From the NCBI GenBank assembly GCA_946480485.1, contig CAMLJW010000298.1:1-6706 (forward strand): DNA of 6,706 nt, read 5' to 3'. The notes under the pieces are model-generated. The model searched no databases. It was not told the DNA's origin and saw only the letters and a list, made by a program, of their open reading frames with translations. This DNA comes from an uncultured Streptomyces sp. (GTDB lineage: Bacteria > Actinomycetota > Actinomycetes > Streptomycetales > Streptomycetaceae). Positions 6,512 to 6,706 of the stretch are shown piece by piece (position 1 is the stretch's first letter; every line of letters begins with the position of its first letter). The translations under genes were made by a program, and so were the position numbers.

Positions 6512-6706
6512 TCACCGCGATGGTCGGCATTCAGCCCACGTCCTGGGTGTCTCCGATACCTTGACCGCGGTCAACTCGGGATACCGATCGATCCAGAAAT
6601 CGAAGATCCATGCGGCCAAGTTCTCTGCCGACGGAGAGATACCCCCCCCCCCTCGCCTCATTCAGGTGACGGTGGTCGAGGGTGTCATCCATCCATTTCT
6701 TGAACG
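6512..6706 (-). CDS. queD: QueD/PTPS-family 6-carboxytetrahydropterin synthase, C-terminal part, frameshifted
   Basis: Read on the minus strand from the right edge, one frame gives FKKWMDDTLDHRHLNEA and, after the 11-base G run (6652-6642), a second frame gives ISPSAENLAAWIFDFW, then DRYPELTAVKVSETPRTWAE and a TGA at 6514-6512. Together they match the C-terminal half of QueD: the catalytic DH of LDHRHLN, the (P)(S/T)AENLA helix start, and the SET glutamate that binds the pterin ring. QueD makes 6-carboxy-5,6,7,8-tetrahydropterin from dihydroneopterin triphosphate on the way to preQ0 (queuosine or 7-deazapurines). The N-terminal zinc ligands and catalytic Cys lie outside the window. One base fewer in the run would join the frames; as given, reading continues out of frame to a TGA at 6533-6531. 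It could be a pseudogene, a slippage site or a sequencing error. Confidence 0.8.
6642..6652. repeat. 11-base poly-C (poly-G on the coding strand) tract inside queD
   Basis: An uninterrupted run of 11 C on the plus strand falls exactly where the queD-like reading frame switches. Ten or thirteen bases would give one continuous frame, LNEARGGGIS followed by PSAENLA. No other homopolymer of this length occurs in the window. Confidence 0.95.

Noticed and set aside
6287..6703. A 138-codon plus-strand frame at the right edge
   Set aside because: It crosses the terminator hairpin and lies opposite the queD-like sequence, which has clear family motifs on the other strand.

Overview
The base composition (very GC-rich, strong G/C bias at third codon positions, frequent GTG starts, 4-bp ATGA gene overlaps) and the protein sequences point to a high-GC actinobacterium, most likely Streptomyces or a close relative. 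The window is chromosomal housekeeping DNA. I see no insertion sequence, phage gene, tRNA, rRNA or CRISPR array.

Minus strand, read right to left: hemL (5625-4306, glutamate-1-semialdehyde aminomutase, heme precursor synthesis), a histidine phosphatase of the phosphoglycerate mutase superfamily (4309-3635), a 197-bp spacer with a candidate hairpin, a TlpA/ResA-type thioredoxin lipoprotein (3436-2771), CcdA (2764-1967), ResB/Ccs1 (1963-110), and the first 37 codons of CcsB/ResC/CcsA (113 to the left edge). The last four form a System II (Ccs) cytochrome c maturation operon. CcdA carries reductant across the membrane, the TlpA-like lipoprotein passes it on outside, and ResB with CcsB/CcsA exports heme and attaches it to apocytochrome CXXCH sites. 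The order hemL - phosphatase - thioredoxin - ccdA - resB - ccsA is also found in mycobacteria (the Rv0524-Rv0529 region of M. tuberculosis), so it links heme supply to heme use.

Plus strand, right part: divergent from hemL across 327 bp with no convincing gene lies a small unrecognised protein gene (5953-6384, 143 aa). It ends just before a very strong GC-rich hairpin terminator with a TTCG loop (6405-6428). Converging on that terminator from the right edge is the 3' part of a queD-like gene (6-carboxytetrahydropterin synthase/PTPS family, 6706-6512). It is not evident in any single reading frame, because an 11-base C run (6642-6652) splits it into two frames.

Two observations deserve a second look. 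First, the queD fragment is frameshifted exactly at an 11-base homopolymer, which could be a phase-variable or slippage site, a real pseudogene, or a sequencing error. Second, all four ccs genes carry short in-frame tandem duplications close to their start codons. I did not find a clearly new biological system.
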